Assembly (NCBI RefSeq): GCF_910591885.1
Contig: NW_025963648.1
Coordinates: 1-64,000, forward strand
Origin: Bombus terrestris
Taxonomy: Eukaryota > Arthropoda > Insecta > Hymenoptera > Apidae
Reading direction: 5' to 3'
DNA length: 64,000 bases
This document shows positions 26,451 to 40,670 of the stretch, in pieces; the first letter of the stretch is position 1, and each line of letters opens with the position of its first letter. A program made the translations under genes and the position numbers. The notes under the pieces are model-generated. The model saw nothing but the letters and a program-made list of their open reading frames with translations. It was not told the DNA's origin and made no database searches.

Positions 26451-29400
26451 GACATCGTGGGACAACGTGGGACAACGTGGGACAACGTGGGACAACGTGG
26501 GACATCGTGGGACAACGTGGGACAACGTGGGACAACGTGGGACATCGTGGGACAACGTGGGACAACGTGGGACAACGTGGGACACCGTTGGACACCGTTG
26601 GACACCGTTGGACACCGTTGGACATCGTTGGACACCGTGGGACAACGTGGGACAACGTGGGACAACGTGGGAAACCATGGAACAACGTGGGACAACGTGG
26701 GACACCGTTGGACATCGTTGGACAACGTGGGACACCGTGGGACAACGTGGGACAACGTGGGACAACGTGGGACAACGTGGGACAACGTGGGACAACGTGG
26801 GACACCGTTGGACACCGTGGGACACCGTTGGACACCGATGGACATCGTTGGACACCGTGGGACAACGTGGGACAACGTGGGACAACGTGGGACAACGTGG
26901 GACAACGTGGGACAACGTGGGACAACGTGGGACAACGTGGGACAACGTGGGACAACGTGGGACAACGTGGGACAACGTGGGACACCGTGGGACAACGTGG
27001 GACAACGTGGGACAACGTGGGACACCGTTGGACACCGTGGGACACCTTTGGACACCGTTGGACATCGTTGGACACCGTGGGACAACGTGGGACAACGTGG
27101 GACAACGTGGGACAACGTGGGACAACGTGGGACAACGTGGGACAACGTGGGACAACGTGGGACAACGTGGGACAACGTGGGACAACGTGGGACAACGTGG
27201 GACACCGTTGGACAACGTGGGACACCGTTGGACATCGTTGGACACCGTGGGACAACGTGGGACAACGTGGGACAACGTGGGACAACGTGGGACAACGTGG
27301 GACACCGTTGGACATCGTTGGACATCGTTGGACATCGTGGGACACCGTTGGACATTGTTGGACATCGTTGGACACCGTTGGACACCGTTGGACAACGTGG
27401 GACATCGTGGGACAACGTGGGACAACGTGGGACAACGTGGGACAACGTGGGACAACGTGGGACAACGTGGGACACCGTTGGACACCGTGGGACACCGTTG
27501 GACACCGTTGGACACCGTTGGACATCGTTGGACATCGCTGGACATCGTGGGACACCGTTGGACATCGTTGGACATCGTTGGACACCGTTGGACATCGTTG
27601 GACACCGTTGGACATCGTTGGACATCGTTGGACATCGTGGGACACCGTTGGACATCGTTGGACATCGTTGGACACCGTTGGACATCGTTGGACATCGTTG
27701 GACATCGTTGGACACCGTTGGACACCGTTGGACACCGTTGGACATCGTTGGACACCGTTGGACAACGTGGGACATCGTGGGACAACGTGGGACAACGTGG
27801 GACAACGTGGGACAACGTGGGACACCGTTGGACACCGTGGGACACCGTTGGACACCGTTGGACACCGTTGGACATCGTTGGACATCGTTGGACACCGTGG
27901 GACACCGTTGGACATCGTTGGACATCGTTGGACACCGTTGGACATCGTTGGACACCGTTGGACATCGTTGGACATCGTTGGACATCGTGGGACACCGTTG
28001 GACATCGTTGGACATCGTTGGACACCGTTGGACATCGTTGGACATCGTTGGACATCGTTGGACATCGTTGGACACCGTTGGACACCGTTGGACACCGTTG
28101 GACATCGTTGGACACCGTGGGACAACGTGGGACAACGTGGGACAACGTGGGACAACGTGGGACAACGTGGGACAACGTGGGACATCGTGGGACAACGTGG
28201 GACAACGTGGGACAACGTGGGACAACGTGGGACAACGTGGGACATCGTGGGACAACGTGGGACAACGTGGGACAACGTGGGACAACGTGGGACATCGTGG
28301 GACAACGTGGGACAACGTGGGACAACGTGGGACATCGTGGGACAACGTGGGACAACGTGGGACAACGTGGGACAACGTGGGACACCGTTGGACACCGTTG
28401 GACACCGTTGGACACCGTTGGACATCGTTGGACACCGTGGGACAACGTGGGACAACGTGGGACAACGTGGGAAACCATGGAACAACGTGGGACAACGTGG
28501 GACACCGTTGGACATCGTTGGACAACGTGGGACAACGTGGGACAACGTGGGACAACGTGGGACAACGTGGGACAACGTGGGACAACGTGGGACACCGTGG
28601 GACAACGTGGGACACCGTTGGACACCGTGGGACACCGTTGGACACCGTTGGACATCGTTGGACACCGTGGGACAACGTGGGACAACGTGGGACAACGTGG
28701 GACAACGTGGGACAACGTGGGACAACGTGGGACAACGTGGGACAACGTGGGACATCGTGGGACAACGTGGGACAACGTGGGACAACGTGGGACAACGTGG
28801 GACACCGTTGGACAACGTGGGACACCGTTGGACATCGTTGGACACCGTGGGACAACGTGGGACATCGTGGGACAACGTGGGACAACGTGGGACAACGTGG
28901 GACAACGTGGGACACCGTTGGACACCGTGGGACACCGTTGGACACCGTTGGACACCGTTGGACATCGTTGGACATCGTTGGACATCGTGGGACACCGTTG
29001 GACATCGTTGGACATCGTTGGACACCGTTGGACATCGTTGGACACCGTTGGACATCGTTGGACATCGTTGGACATCGTGGGACACCGTTGGACATCGTTG
29101 GACATCGTTGGACACCGTTGGACATCGTTGGACATCGTTGGACATCGTTGGACACCGTTGGACACCGTTGGACACCGTTGGACATCGTTGGACACCGTGG
29201 GACAACGTGGGACAACGTGGGACAACGTGGGACAACGTGGGACAACGTGGGACATCGTGGGACAACGTGGGACAACGTGGGACAACGTGGGACAACGTGG
29301 GACAACGTGGGACACCGTTGGACACCGTGGGACACCGTTGGACACCGTTGGACATCGTTGGACACCGTGGGACAACGTGGGACAACGTGGGACAACGTGG

Positions 29401-32400
29401 GACAACGTGGGACATCGTGGGACAACGTGGGACAACGTGGGACAACGTGGGACAACGTGGGACATCGTGGGACAACGTGGGACAACGTGGGACACCGTGG
29501 GACATCGTGGGACAACGTGGGACAACGTGGGACAACGTGGGACAACGTGGGACAACGTGGGACACCGTTGGACACCGTTGGACACCGTTGGACACCGTTG
29601 GACACCGTTGGACATCGTTGGACACCGTGGGACAACGTGGGACAACGTGGGACAACGTGGGAAACCATGGAACAACGTGGGACAACGTGGGACACCGTTG
29701 GACATCGTTGGACATCGTTGGACACCGTGGGACAACGTGGGACAACGTGGGACAACGTGGGACAACGTGGGACAACGTGGGACAACGTGGGACAACGTGG
29801 GAAACCATGGAACAACGTGGGACAACGTGGGACAACGTGGGACAACGTGGGACAACGTGGGACAACGTGGCACAACGTGGGACAACGTGGGACACCGTTG
29901 GACATCGTTGGACAACGTGGGACAACGTGGGACAACGTGGGACAACGTGGGACAACGTGGGACAACGTGGGACAACGTGGGACAACGTGGGACACCGTTG
30001 GACACCGTTGGACATCGTTGGACACCGTGGGACAACGTGGGACAACGTGGGACAACGTGGGACAACGTGGGACAACGTGGGACAACGTGGGACAACGTCG
30101 GACAACGTGGGACAACGTGGGACAACGTGGGACAACGTGGGACATCGTGGGACAACGTGGGACAACGTGGGACAACGTGGGACAACGTGGGACATCGTGG
30201 GACAACGTGGGACAACGTGGGACAACGTGGGACACCGTTGGACACCGTTGGACGCCGTTGGACACCGTTGGACATCGTTGGACACCGTGGGACAACGTGG
30301 GACAACGTGGGACAACGTGGGAAACCATGGAACAACGCGGGACAACGTGGGACACCGTTGGACATCGTTGGACATCGTTGGACACCGTGGGACAACGTGG
30401 GACAACGTGGGAAAACGTGGGACAACGTGGGACACCGTTGGACATCGCTGGACACCGTTGGACATCGTTGGACACCGTGGGACAACGTGGGACAACGTGG
30501 GACAACGTGGGACAACGTGGGACAACGTGGGACAACGTGGGACAACGTGGGACAACGTGGGACAACGTGGGACATCGTGGGACAACGTGGGACAACGTGG
30601 GACAACGTGGGACAACGTGGGACATCGTTGGACACCGTTGGACACCGTGGGACAACGTGGGACAACGTGGGACAACGTGGGACAACGTGGGACAACGTGG
30701 GACAACGTGGGACATCGTGGGACAACGTGGGACAACGTGGGACAACGTGGGACATCGTGGGACAACGTGGGACAACGTGGGACAACGTGGGACAACGTGG
30801 GACAACGTGGGACAACGTGGGAAACCATGGAACAACGTGGGACAACGTGGGACACCGTTGGACATCGTTGGACAACGTGGGACAACGTGGGACAACGTGG
30901 GACAACGTGGGACAACGTGGGACAACGTGGGACAACGTGGGACACCGTTGGACACCGTGGGACACCGTTGGACACCGTTGGACATCGTTGGACACCGTGG
31001 GACAACGTGGGACAACGTGGGACAACGTGGGAGAACGTGGGACAACGTGGGACAACGTGGGACAACGTGGGACAACGTGGGACAACGTGGGACAACGTGG
31101 GACATCGTGGGACAACGTGGGACAACGTGGGACAACGTGGGACAACGTGGGACACCGTTGGACAACGTGGGACACCGTTGGACATCGTTGGACACCGTGG
31201 GACAACGTGGGACAACGTGGGACCACGTGGGACAACGTGGGACAACGTGGGACAACGTGGGACAACGTGGGACAACGTGGGACAACGTGGGACAACGTGG
31301 GACATCGTGGGACAACGTGGGACAACGTGGGACAACGTGGGACAACGTGGGACAACGTGGGACACCGTTGGACATCGTTGGACACCGTGGGACACCGTGG
31401 GACAACGTGGGACAACGTGGGACAACGTGGGACAACGTGGGACAACGTGGGAAACCATGGAACAACGTGGGACAACGTGGGACACCGTTGGACATCGTTG
31501 GACAACGTGGGACAACGTGGGACAACGTGGGACAACGTGGGACAACGTGGGACAACGTGGGACAACGTGGGACACCGTTGGACACCGTGGGACACCGTTG
31601 GACACCGTTGGACATCGTTGGACATCGTTGGACACCGTGGGACAACGTGGGACAACGTGGGACAACGTGGGACAACGTGGGACACCGTTGGACATCGTTG
31701 GACATCGTTGGACATCGTGGTACACCGTTGGACATCGTTGGACATCGTTGGACACCGTTGGACACCGTTGGACAACGTGGGACATCGTGGGACAACGTGG
31801 GACAACGTGGGACAACGTGGGACAACGTGGGACACCGTTGGACACCGTGGGACACCGTTGGACACCGTTGGACACCGTTGGACATCGTTGGACATCGTTG
31901 GACATCGTGGGACACCGTTGGACATCGTTGGACATCGTTGGACACCGTTGGACATCGTTGGACACCGTGGGACAACGTGGGACAACGTGGGACAACGTGG
32001 GAAACCATGGAACAACGTGGGACAACGTGGGACACCGTTGGACATCGTCGGACAACGTGGGACAACGTGGGACAACGTGGGACAACGTGGGACAACGTGG
32101 GACAACGTGGGACAACGTGGGACAACGTGGGACAACGTGGGACAACGTGGGACACCGTTGGACACCGTGGGACACCGTTGGACACCGTTGGACATCGTTG
32201 GACACCGTGGGACAACGTGGGACAACGTGGGACAACGTGGGACAACGTGGGACAACGTGGGACAACGTGGGACAACGTGGGACATCGTGGGACAACGTGG
32301 GACACCGTTGGACATCGTTGGACATCGTTGGACACCGTTGGACACCGTTGGACAACGTGGGACATCGTGGGACAACGTGGGACAACGTGGGACAACGTGG

Positions 32401-33720
32401 GACAACGTGGGACACCGTTGGACACCGTGGGGCACCGTTGGACACCGTTGGACACCGTTGGACATCGTTGGACATCGTTGGACATCGTGGGACACCGTTG
32501 GACATCGTTGGACATCGTTGGACACCGTTGGACATCGTTGGACACCGTGGGACAACGTGGGACAACGTGGGACAACGTGGGAAACCATGGAACAACGTGG
32601 GACAACGTGGGACACCGTTGGACATCGTCGGACAACGTGGGACAACGTGGGACAACGTGGGACAACGTGGGACAACGTGGGACAACGTGGGACAACGTGG
32701 GACACCGTTGGACACCGTGGGACACCGTTGGACACCGTTGGACATCGTTGGACACCGTGGGACAACGTGGGACAACGTGGGACAACGTGGGACAACGTGG
32801 GACAACGTGGGACAACGTGGGACAACGTGGGACAACGTGGGACAACGTGGGACAACGTGGGACATCGTGGGACAACGTGGGACAACGTGGGACAACGTGG
32901 GACAACGTGGGACACCGTTGGACAACGTGGGACACCGTTGGACATTGTTGGACACCGTGGGACAACGTGGGACAACGTGGGACAACGTGGGACATCGTGG
33001 GACAACGTGGGACAACGTGGGACAACGTGGGACAACGTGGGACAACGTGGGACACCGTTGGACACCGTTGGACACCGTTGGACACCGTTGGACATCGTTG
33101 GACACCGTGGGACAACGTGGGACAACGTGGGACAACGTGGGAAACCATGGAACAACGTGGGACAACGTGGGACACCGTTGGACATCGTTGGACATCGTTG
33201 GACACCGTGGGACAACGTGGGACAACGTGGGAAAACGTGGGACAACGTGGGACACCGTTGGACATCGCTGGACACCGTTGGACATCGTTGGACACCGTGG
33301 GACAACGTGGGACAACGTGGGACAACGTGGGACAACGTGGGACAACGTGGGACAACGTGGGACAACGTGGGACAACGTGGGACAACGTGGGACAACGTGG
33401 GACAACGTGGGACATCGTGGGACAACGTGGGACAACGTGGGACAACGTGGGACAACGTGGGACATCGTTGGACACCGTTGGACACCGTGGGACAACGTGG
33501 GACAACGTGGGACAACGTGGGACAACGTGGGACAACGTGGGACAACGTGGGACAACGTGGGACAACGTGGGACAACGTGGGACAACGTGGGACAACGTGG
33601 GACAACGTGGGACACCGTGGGACATCGTGGGACAACGTGGGACAACGTGGGACAACGTGGGACAACGTGGGACAACGTGGGACACCGTTGGACATCGTTG
33701 GACAACGTGGGACACCGTTG
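26451..33720. repeat. Higher-order repeat copy B (about 7.3 kb)
   Basis: This is the counterpart of 17381-25481, with the rare-variant pairs given there. The offset steps from 9,069 to about 9,570 and then to 8,259 and 8,239 bp, so the copies differ by whole-unit gains and losses of tens to hundreds of bp. One informative change: copy A has gtggtacaac near 21612 where B has gtggcacaac near 29871. Part of the right half (about 30.8-33.5 kb) recurs again at about 41.35-43.7 kb. Confidence 0.88.
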
Positions 33721-33730
33721 TCATCGTTGG
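33711..33730. repeat. 9-bp truncated unit, second copy
   Basis: Same gttgtcatcg junction as at 25472-25490, exactly 8,239 bp to the right (TCA at 33721-33723). These two sites are the only register shifts I found after position 5932. Their identical sequence and flanks show that they are copies of a single event. Confidence 0.9.
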
Positions 33731-35430
33731 ACACCGTGGGACAACGTGGGACAACGTGGGACACCGTTGGACACCGTTGGACATCGTTGGACACCGTGGG
33801 ACAACGTGGGACAACGTGGGACAACGTGGGAAACCATGGAACAACGTGGGACAACGTGGGACACCGTTGAACATCGTTGGACAACGTGGGACAACGTGGG
33901 ACAACGTGGGACAACGTGGGACAACGTGGGACAACGTGGGACAACGTGGGACACCGTTGGACACCGTGGGACACCGTTGGACACCGTTGGACATCGTTGG
34001 ACACCGTGGGACAACGTGGGACAACGTGGGACAACGTGGGAGAACGTGGGACAACGTGGGAGAACGTGGGACAACGTGGGACAACGTGGGACAACGTGGG
34101 ACAACGTGGGACAACGTGGGACAACGTGGGACCACGTGGGACAACGTGGGACAACGTGGGACAACGTGGGACAACGTGGGACAACGTGGGACAACGTGGG
34201 ACAACGTGGGACAACGTGGGACATCGTGGGACAACGTGGGACAACGTGGGACAACGTGGGACAACGTGGCACAACGTGGGACACCGTTGGACATCGTTGG
34301 ACACCGTGGGACACCGTGGGACAACGTGGGACAACGTGGGACAACGTGGGACACCGTTGGACACCGTTGGACATCGTTGGACACCGTGGGACAACGTGGG
34401 ACAACGTGGGACAACGTGGGACAACGTGGGACAACGTGGGACAACGTGGGACAACGTCGGACAACGTGGGACAACGTGGGACAACGTGGGACAACGTGGG
34501 ACATCGTGGGACAACGTGGGACAACGTGGGACAACGTGGGACAACGTGGGACATCGTGGGACAACGTGGGACAACGTGGGACAACGTGGGACACCGTTGG
34601 ACACCGTTGGACGCCGTTGGACACCGTTGGACATCGTTGGACACCGTGGGACAACGTGGGACAACGTGGGACAACGTGGGAAACCATGGAACAACGCGGG
34701 ACAACGTGGGACACCGTTGGACATCGTTGGACATCGTTGGACACCGTGGGACAACGTGGGACAACGTGGGAAAACGTGGGACAACGTGGGACACCGTTGG
34801 ACATCGTTGGACACCGTTGGACATCGTTGGACACCGTGGGACAACGTGGGACAACGTGGGACAACGTGGGACAACGTGGGACAACGTGGGACAACGTGGG
34901 ACAACGTGGGACAACGTGGGACAACGTGGGACATCGTGGGACAACGTGGGACAACGTGGGACAACGTGGGACAACGTGGGACATCGTTGGACACCGTTGG
35001 ACACCGTGGGACAACGTGGGACAACGTGGGACAACGTGGGACAACGTGGGACAACGTGGGACAACGTGGGACATCGTGGGACAACGTGGGACAACGTGGG
35101 ACAACGTGGGACATCGTGGGACAACGTGGGACAACGTGGGACAACGTGGGACAACGTGGGACAACGTGGGACAACGTGGGAAACCATGGAACAACGTGGG
35201 ACAACGTGGGACACCGTTGGACATCGTTGGACAACGTGGGACAACGTGGGACAACGTTGGACATCGTTGGACACCGTTGGACATCGTTGGACATCGTTGG
35301 ACATCGTGGGACACCGTTGGACATCGTTGGACATCGTTGGACACCGTTGGACATCGTTGGACATCGTTGGACATCGTTGGACACCGTTGGACACCGTTGG
35401 ACACCGTTGGACATCGTTGAACACCGTGGG
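33731..35430. repeat. Partial third higher-order copy, spacing 4,359 bp
   Basis: Markers in copy B recur here 4,359 bp on: acaacgtcgg 30092 to 34451, acgccgttgg 30252 to 34611, the c in acaacgcggg 30338 to 34697, and an M unit 30822 to 35181. The match covers about 34.2-35.2 kb. An A/T unit at 35251 then switches directly into gttgg units. A cgttga variant at 35418-35420 gives a TGA on the + strand. Confidence 0.82.
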
Positions 35431-35920
35431 ACAACGTGGGACAACGTGGGACAACGTGGGACAACGTGGGACATCGTGGGACAACGTGGGACAACGTGGG
35501 ACAACGTGGGACAACGTGGGACAACGTGGGACACCGTTGGACACCGTGGGACACCGTTGGACACCGTTGGACATCGTTGGACACCGTGGGACAACGTGGG
35601 ACAACGTGGGACAACGTGGGACAACGTGGGACATCGTGGGACAACGTGGGACAACGTGGGACAACGTGGGACAACGTGGGACATCGTGGGACAACGTGGG
35701 ACAACGTGGGACAACGTGGGACATCGTGGGACAACGTGGGACAACGTGGGACAACGTGGGACAACGTGGGACACCGTTGGACACCGTGGGACACCGTTGG
35801 ACACCGTGGGACATCGTTGGACACCGTGGGACAACGTGGGACAACGTGGGACAACGTGGGACAACGTGGGACATCGTGGGACAACGTGGGACAACGTGGG
35901 ACAACGTGGGACAACGTGGG

Positions 35921-38900
35921 ACATCGTGGGACAACGTGGGACAACGTGGGACACCGTTGGACACCGTTGGACACCGTTGGACACCGTTGGACATCGTTGG
36001 ACACCGTGGGACAACGTGGGACAACGTGGGACAACGTGGGAAACCATGGAACAACGTGGGACAACGTGGGACACCGTTGGACATCGTTGGACATCGTTGG
36101 ACACCGTGGGACAACGTGGGACAACGTGGGACAACGTGGGACAACGTGGGACAACGTGGGAGAACGTGGGACATCGTGGGACACCGTTGGACACCGTGGG
36201 ACAACGTGGGACAACGTGGGACAACGTGGGACATCGTGGGACAACGTGGGAGAACGTGGGACAACGTGGGACAACGTGGGACAACGTGGGACAACGTGGG
36301 ACAACGTGGGACAACGTGGGACAACGTGGGACAACGTGGGACAACGTGGGACAACGTGGCACAACGTGGGACAACGTGGGACACCGTTGGACATCGTTGG
36401 ACAACGTGGGACAACGTGGGACAACGTGGGACAACGTGGGACAACGTGGGACAACGTGGGACAACGTGGGACACCGTTGGACACCGTTGGACATCGTTGG
36501 ACACCGTGGGACAACGTGGGACAACGTGGGACAACGTGGGACAACGTGGGACAACGTGGGACAACGTGGGACAACGTCGGACAACGTGGGACAACGTGGG
36601 ACAACGTGGGACAACGTGGGACATCGTGGGACAACGTGGGACAACGTGGGACAACGTGGGACAACGTGGGACATCGTGGGACAACGTGGGACAACGTGGG
36701 ACAACGTGGGACACCGTTGGACACCGTTGGACACCGTTGGACACCGTTGGACATCGTTGGACACCGTGGGACAACGTGGGACAACGTGGGACAACGTGGG
36801 AAACCATGGAACAACGTGGGACAACGTGGGACACCGTTGGACATCGTTGGACATCGTTGGACACCGTGGGACAACGTGGGACAACGTGGGAAAACGTGGG
36901 ACAACGTGGGACACCGTTGGACATCGCTGGACACCGTTGGACATCGTTGGACACCGTGGGACAACGTGGGACAACGTGGGACAACGTGGGAGAACGTGGG
37001 ACAACGTGGGAGAACGTGGGACAACGTGGGACAACGTGGGACAACGTCGGACAACGTGGGACAACGTGGGACAACGTGGGACAACGTGGGACATCGTGGG
37101 ACAACGTGGGACAACGTGGGACAACGTGGGACAACGTGGGACATCGTGGGACAACGTGGGACAACGTGGGACAACGTGGGACACCGTTGGACACCGTTGG
37201 ACACCGTTGGACACCGTTGGACATCGTTGGACACCGTGGGACAACGTGGGACAACGTGGGACAACGTGGGAAACCATGGAACAACGTGGGACAACGTGGG
37301 ACACCGTTGGACATCGTTGGACATCGTTGGACACCGTGGGACAACGTGGGACAACGTGGGACAACGTGGGACAACGTGGGACAACGTGGGACAACGTGGG
37401 ACAACGTGGGACAACGTGGGACAACGTGGGACATCGTGGGACAACGTGGGACAACGTGGGACAACGTGGGACAACGTGGGACATCGTTGGACACCGTTGG
37501 ACACCGTGGGACAACGTGGGACAACGTGGGACAACGTGGGACAACGTGGGACAACGTGGGACAACGTGGGACATCGTGGGACAACGTGGGACAACGTGGG
37601 ACACCGTTGGACACCGTTGGACACCGTTGGACACCGTTGGACATCGTTGGACACCGTGGGACATCGTGGGACAACGTGGGACAACGTGGGAAACCATGGA
37701 ACAACGTGGGACAACGTGGGACACCGTTGGACATCGTTGGACATCGTTGGACACCGTGGGACAACGTGGGACAACGTGGGACAACGTGGGACAACGTGGG
37801 ACAACGTGGGAGAACGTGGGACATCGTGGGACACCGTTGGACACCGTGGGACAACGTGGGACAACGTGGGACAACGTGGGACATCGTGGGACAACGTGGG
37901 ACAACGTGGGACAACGTGGGACAACGTGGGACAACGTGGGACAACGTGGGACAACGTGGGACAACGTGGGACAACGTGGGACAACGTGGGACAACGTGGG
38001 ACAACGTGGCACAACGTGGGACAACGTGGGACACCGTTGGACATCGTTGGACAACGTGGGACAACGTGGGACAACGTGGGACAACGTGGGACAACGTGGG
38101 ACAACGTGGGACAACGTGGGACACCGTTGGACACCGTTGGACATCGTTGGACACCGTGGGACAACGTGGGACAACGTGGGACAACGTGGGACAACGTGGG
38201 ACAACGTGGGACAACGTGGGACAACGTCGGACAACGTGGGACAACGTGGGACAACGTGGGACAACGTGGGACATCGTGGGACAACGTGGGACAACGTGGG
38301 ACAACGTGGGACAACGTGGGACATCGTGGGACAACGTGGGACAACGTGGGACAACGTGGGACACCGTTGGACACCGTTGGACACCGTTGGACACCGTTGG
38401 ACATCGTTGGACACCGTGGGACAACGTGGGACAACGTGGGACAACGTGGGAAACCATGGAACAACGTGGGACAACGTGGGACACCGTTGGACATCGTTGG
38501 ACATCGTTGGACACCGTGGGACAACGTGGGACAACGTGGGAAAACGTGGGACAACGTGGGACACCGTTGGACATCGCTGGACACCGTTGGACATCGTTGG
38601 ACACCGTGGGACAACGTGGGACAACGTGGGACAACGTGGGAGAACGTGGGACAACGTGGGAGAACGTGGGACAACGTGGGACAACGTGGGACAACGTCGG
38701 ACAACGTGGGACAACGTGGGACAACGTGGGACAACGTGGGACAGCGTGGGACAACGTGGGACAACGTGGGACAACGTGGGACAACGTGGGACATCGTGGG
38801 ACAACGTGGGACAACGTGGGACAACGTGGGACACCGTTGGACACCGTTGGACACCGTTGGACACCGTTGGACATCGTTGGACACCGTGGGACAACGTGGG

Positions 38901-38990
38901 ACAACGTGGGACAACGTGGGAAACCATGGAACAACGTGGGACAACGTGGGACACCGTTGGACATCGTTGGACATCGTTGCACACCGTGGG
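35921..38990. repeat. Tandem duplication with 1,650-bp spacing
   Basis: Copies at about 35921-37340 and 37571-38990. Matched markers: M 36041/37691, 36801/38451 and 37271/38921; agaacgtggg 36161/37811; gtggcacaac 36351/38001; acaacgtcgg 36571/38221 and 37041/38691; agaacgtggg doublets 36991,37011/38641,38661. I saw only a few substitutions between copies (for example A/G at 36011 versus T/G at 37661; agaac at 36251 versus acaac at 37901). Just past 38990 the right copy has about 90 bp more, an aaaacgtggg/acatcgctgg module. A third, partial set lies 3,060 bp farther right (40751, 40871, 41061). Confidence 0.87.
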
Positions 38991-40200
38991 ACAACGTGGG
39001 ACAACGTGGGAAAACGTGGGACAACGTGGGACACCGTTGGACATCGCTGGACACCGTTGGACATCGTTGGACACCGTGGGACAACGTGGGACAACGTGGG
39101 ACAACGTGGGACAACGTGGGACAACGTGGGACAACGTGGGACAACGTGGGACAACGTGGGACAACGTGGGACATCGTGGGACAACGTGGGACAACGTGGG
39201 ACAACGTGGGACAACGTGGGACATCGTTGGACACCGTTGGACACCGTGGGACAACGTGGGACAACGTGGGACAACGTGGGACAACGTGGGACAACGTGGG
39301 ACAACGTGGGACAACGTGGGACAACGTGGGACAACGTGGGACAACGTGGGACATCGTGGGACAACGTGGGACAACGTGGGACAACGTGGGACATCGTGGG
39401 ACAACGTGGGACAACGTGGGACAACGTGGGACAACGTGGGACAACGTGGGACACCGTTGGACATCGTTGGACACCGTGGGACAACGTGGGACAACGTGGG
39501 ACAACGTGGGACACCGTTGGACACCGTTGGACACCGTTGGACATCGTTGGACATCGTTGGACATCGTGGGACACCGTTGGACATCGTTGGACATCGTTGG
39601 ACACCGTTGGACATCGTTGGACATCGTTGGACATCGTTGGACACCGTTGGACACCGTTGGACACCGTTGGACATCGTTGAACACCGTGGGACAACGTGGG
39701 ACAACGTGGGACAACGTGGGACAACGTGGGACATCGTGGGACAACGTGGGACAACGTGGGACAACGTGGGACAACGTGGGACACCGTTGGACACCGTGGG
39801 ACACCGTTGGACACCGTTGGACACCGTTGGACATCGTTGGACATCGTTGGACACCGTGGGACACCGTTGGACATCGTTGGACATCGTTGGACACCGTTGG
39901 ACATCGTTGGACACCGTTGGACATCGTTGGACATCGTTGGACATCGTGGGACACCGTTGGACATCGTTGGACATCGTTGGACACCGTTGGACATCGTTGG
40001 ACATCGTTGGACATCGTTGGACACCGTTGGACACCGTTGGACACCGTTGGACATCGTTGAACACCGTGGGACAACGTGGGACAACGTGGGACAACGTGGG
40101 ACAACGTGGGACAACGTGGGACATCGTGGGACAACGTGGGACAACGTGGGACAACGTGGGACAACGTGGGACAACGTGGGACACCGTTGGACACCGTGGG
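38991..40200. repeat. Array segment with repeated cgttga variant
   Basis: Ordinary units plus a gttgg-rich island. The cgttga variant, which creates a TGA on the + strand, occurs at 39678-39680 and 40058-40060. Both follow the same run of C/T units as the variant at 35418-35420, so the three are probably copies. An aaaacgtggg at 39011 and an acatcgctgg at 39041 mark the usual short module. No single-copy sequence. Confidence 0.83.
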
Positions 40201-40670
40201 ACACCGTTGGACACCGTTGGACATCGTTGGACACCGTGGGACAACGTGGGACAACGTGGGACAACGTGGGACAACGTGGGACATCGTGGGACAACGTGGG
40301 ACAACGTGGGACAACGTGGGACAACGTGGGACATCGTGGGACAACGTGGGACAACGTGGGACAACGTGGGACATCGTGGGACAACGTGGGACAACGTGGG
40401 ACAACGTGGGACAACGTGGGACACCGTTGGACACCGTGGGACACCGTTGGACACCGTTGGACATCGTTGGACACCGTGGGACAACGTGGGACAACGTGGG
40501 ACAACGTGGGACAACGTGGGACATCGTGGGACAACGTGGGACAACGTGGGACAACGTGGGACAACGTGGGACATCGTGGGACAACGTGGGACAACGTGGG
40601 ACAACGTGGGACATCGTGGGACAACGTGGGACAACGTGGGACAACGTGGGACAACGTGGGACACCGTTGG
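40201..40670. repeat. 240-bp tandem duplication (T/G-punctuated module)
   Basis: Bases 40201-40430 equal 40441-40670 by eye. In unit code the 24-unit module is C/T, C/T, T/T, C/G, four A/G, T/G, four A/G, T/G, three A/G, T/G, four A/G, C/T, C/G. The same module also sits twice at 240-bp spacing near 35551 and 35791, and in single form elsewhere, so it is a recurrent building block of about 240 bp. Confidence 0.88.
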
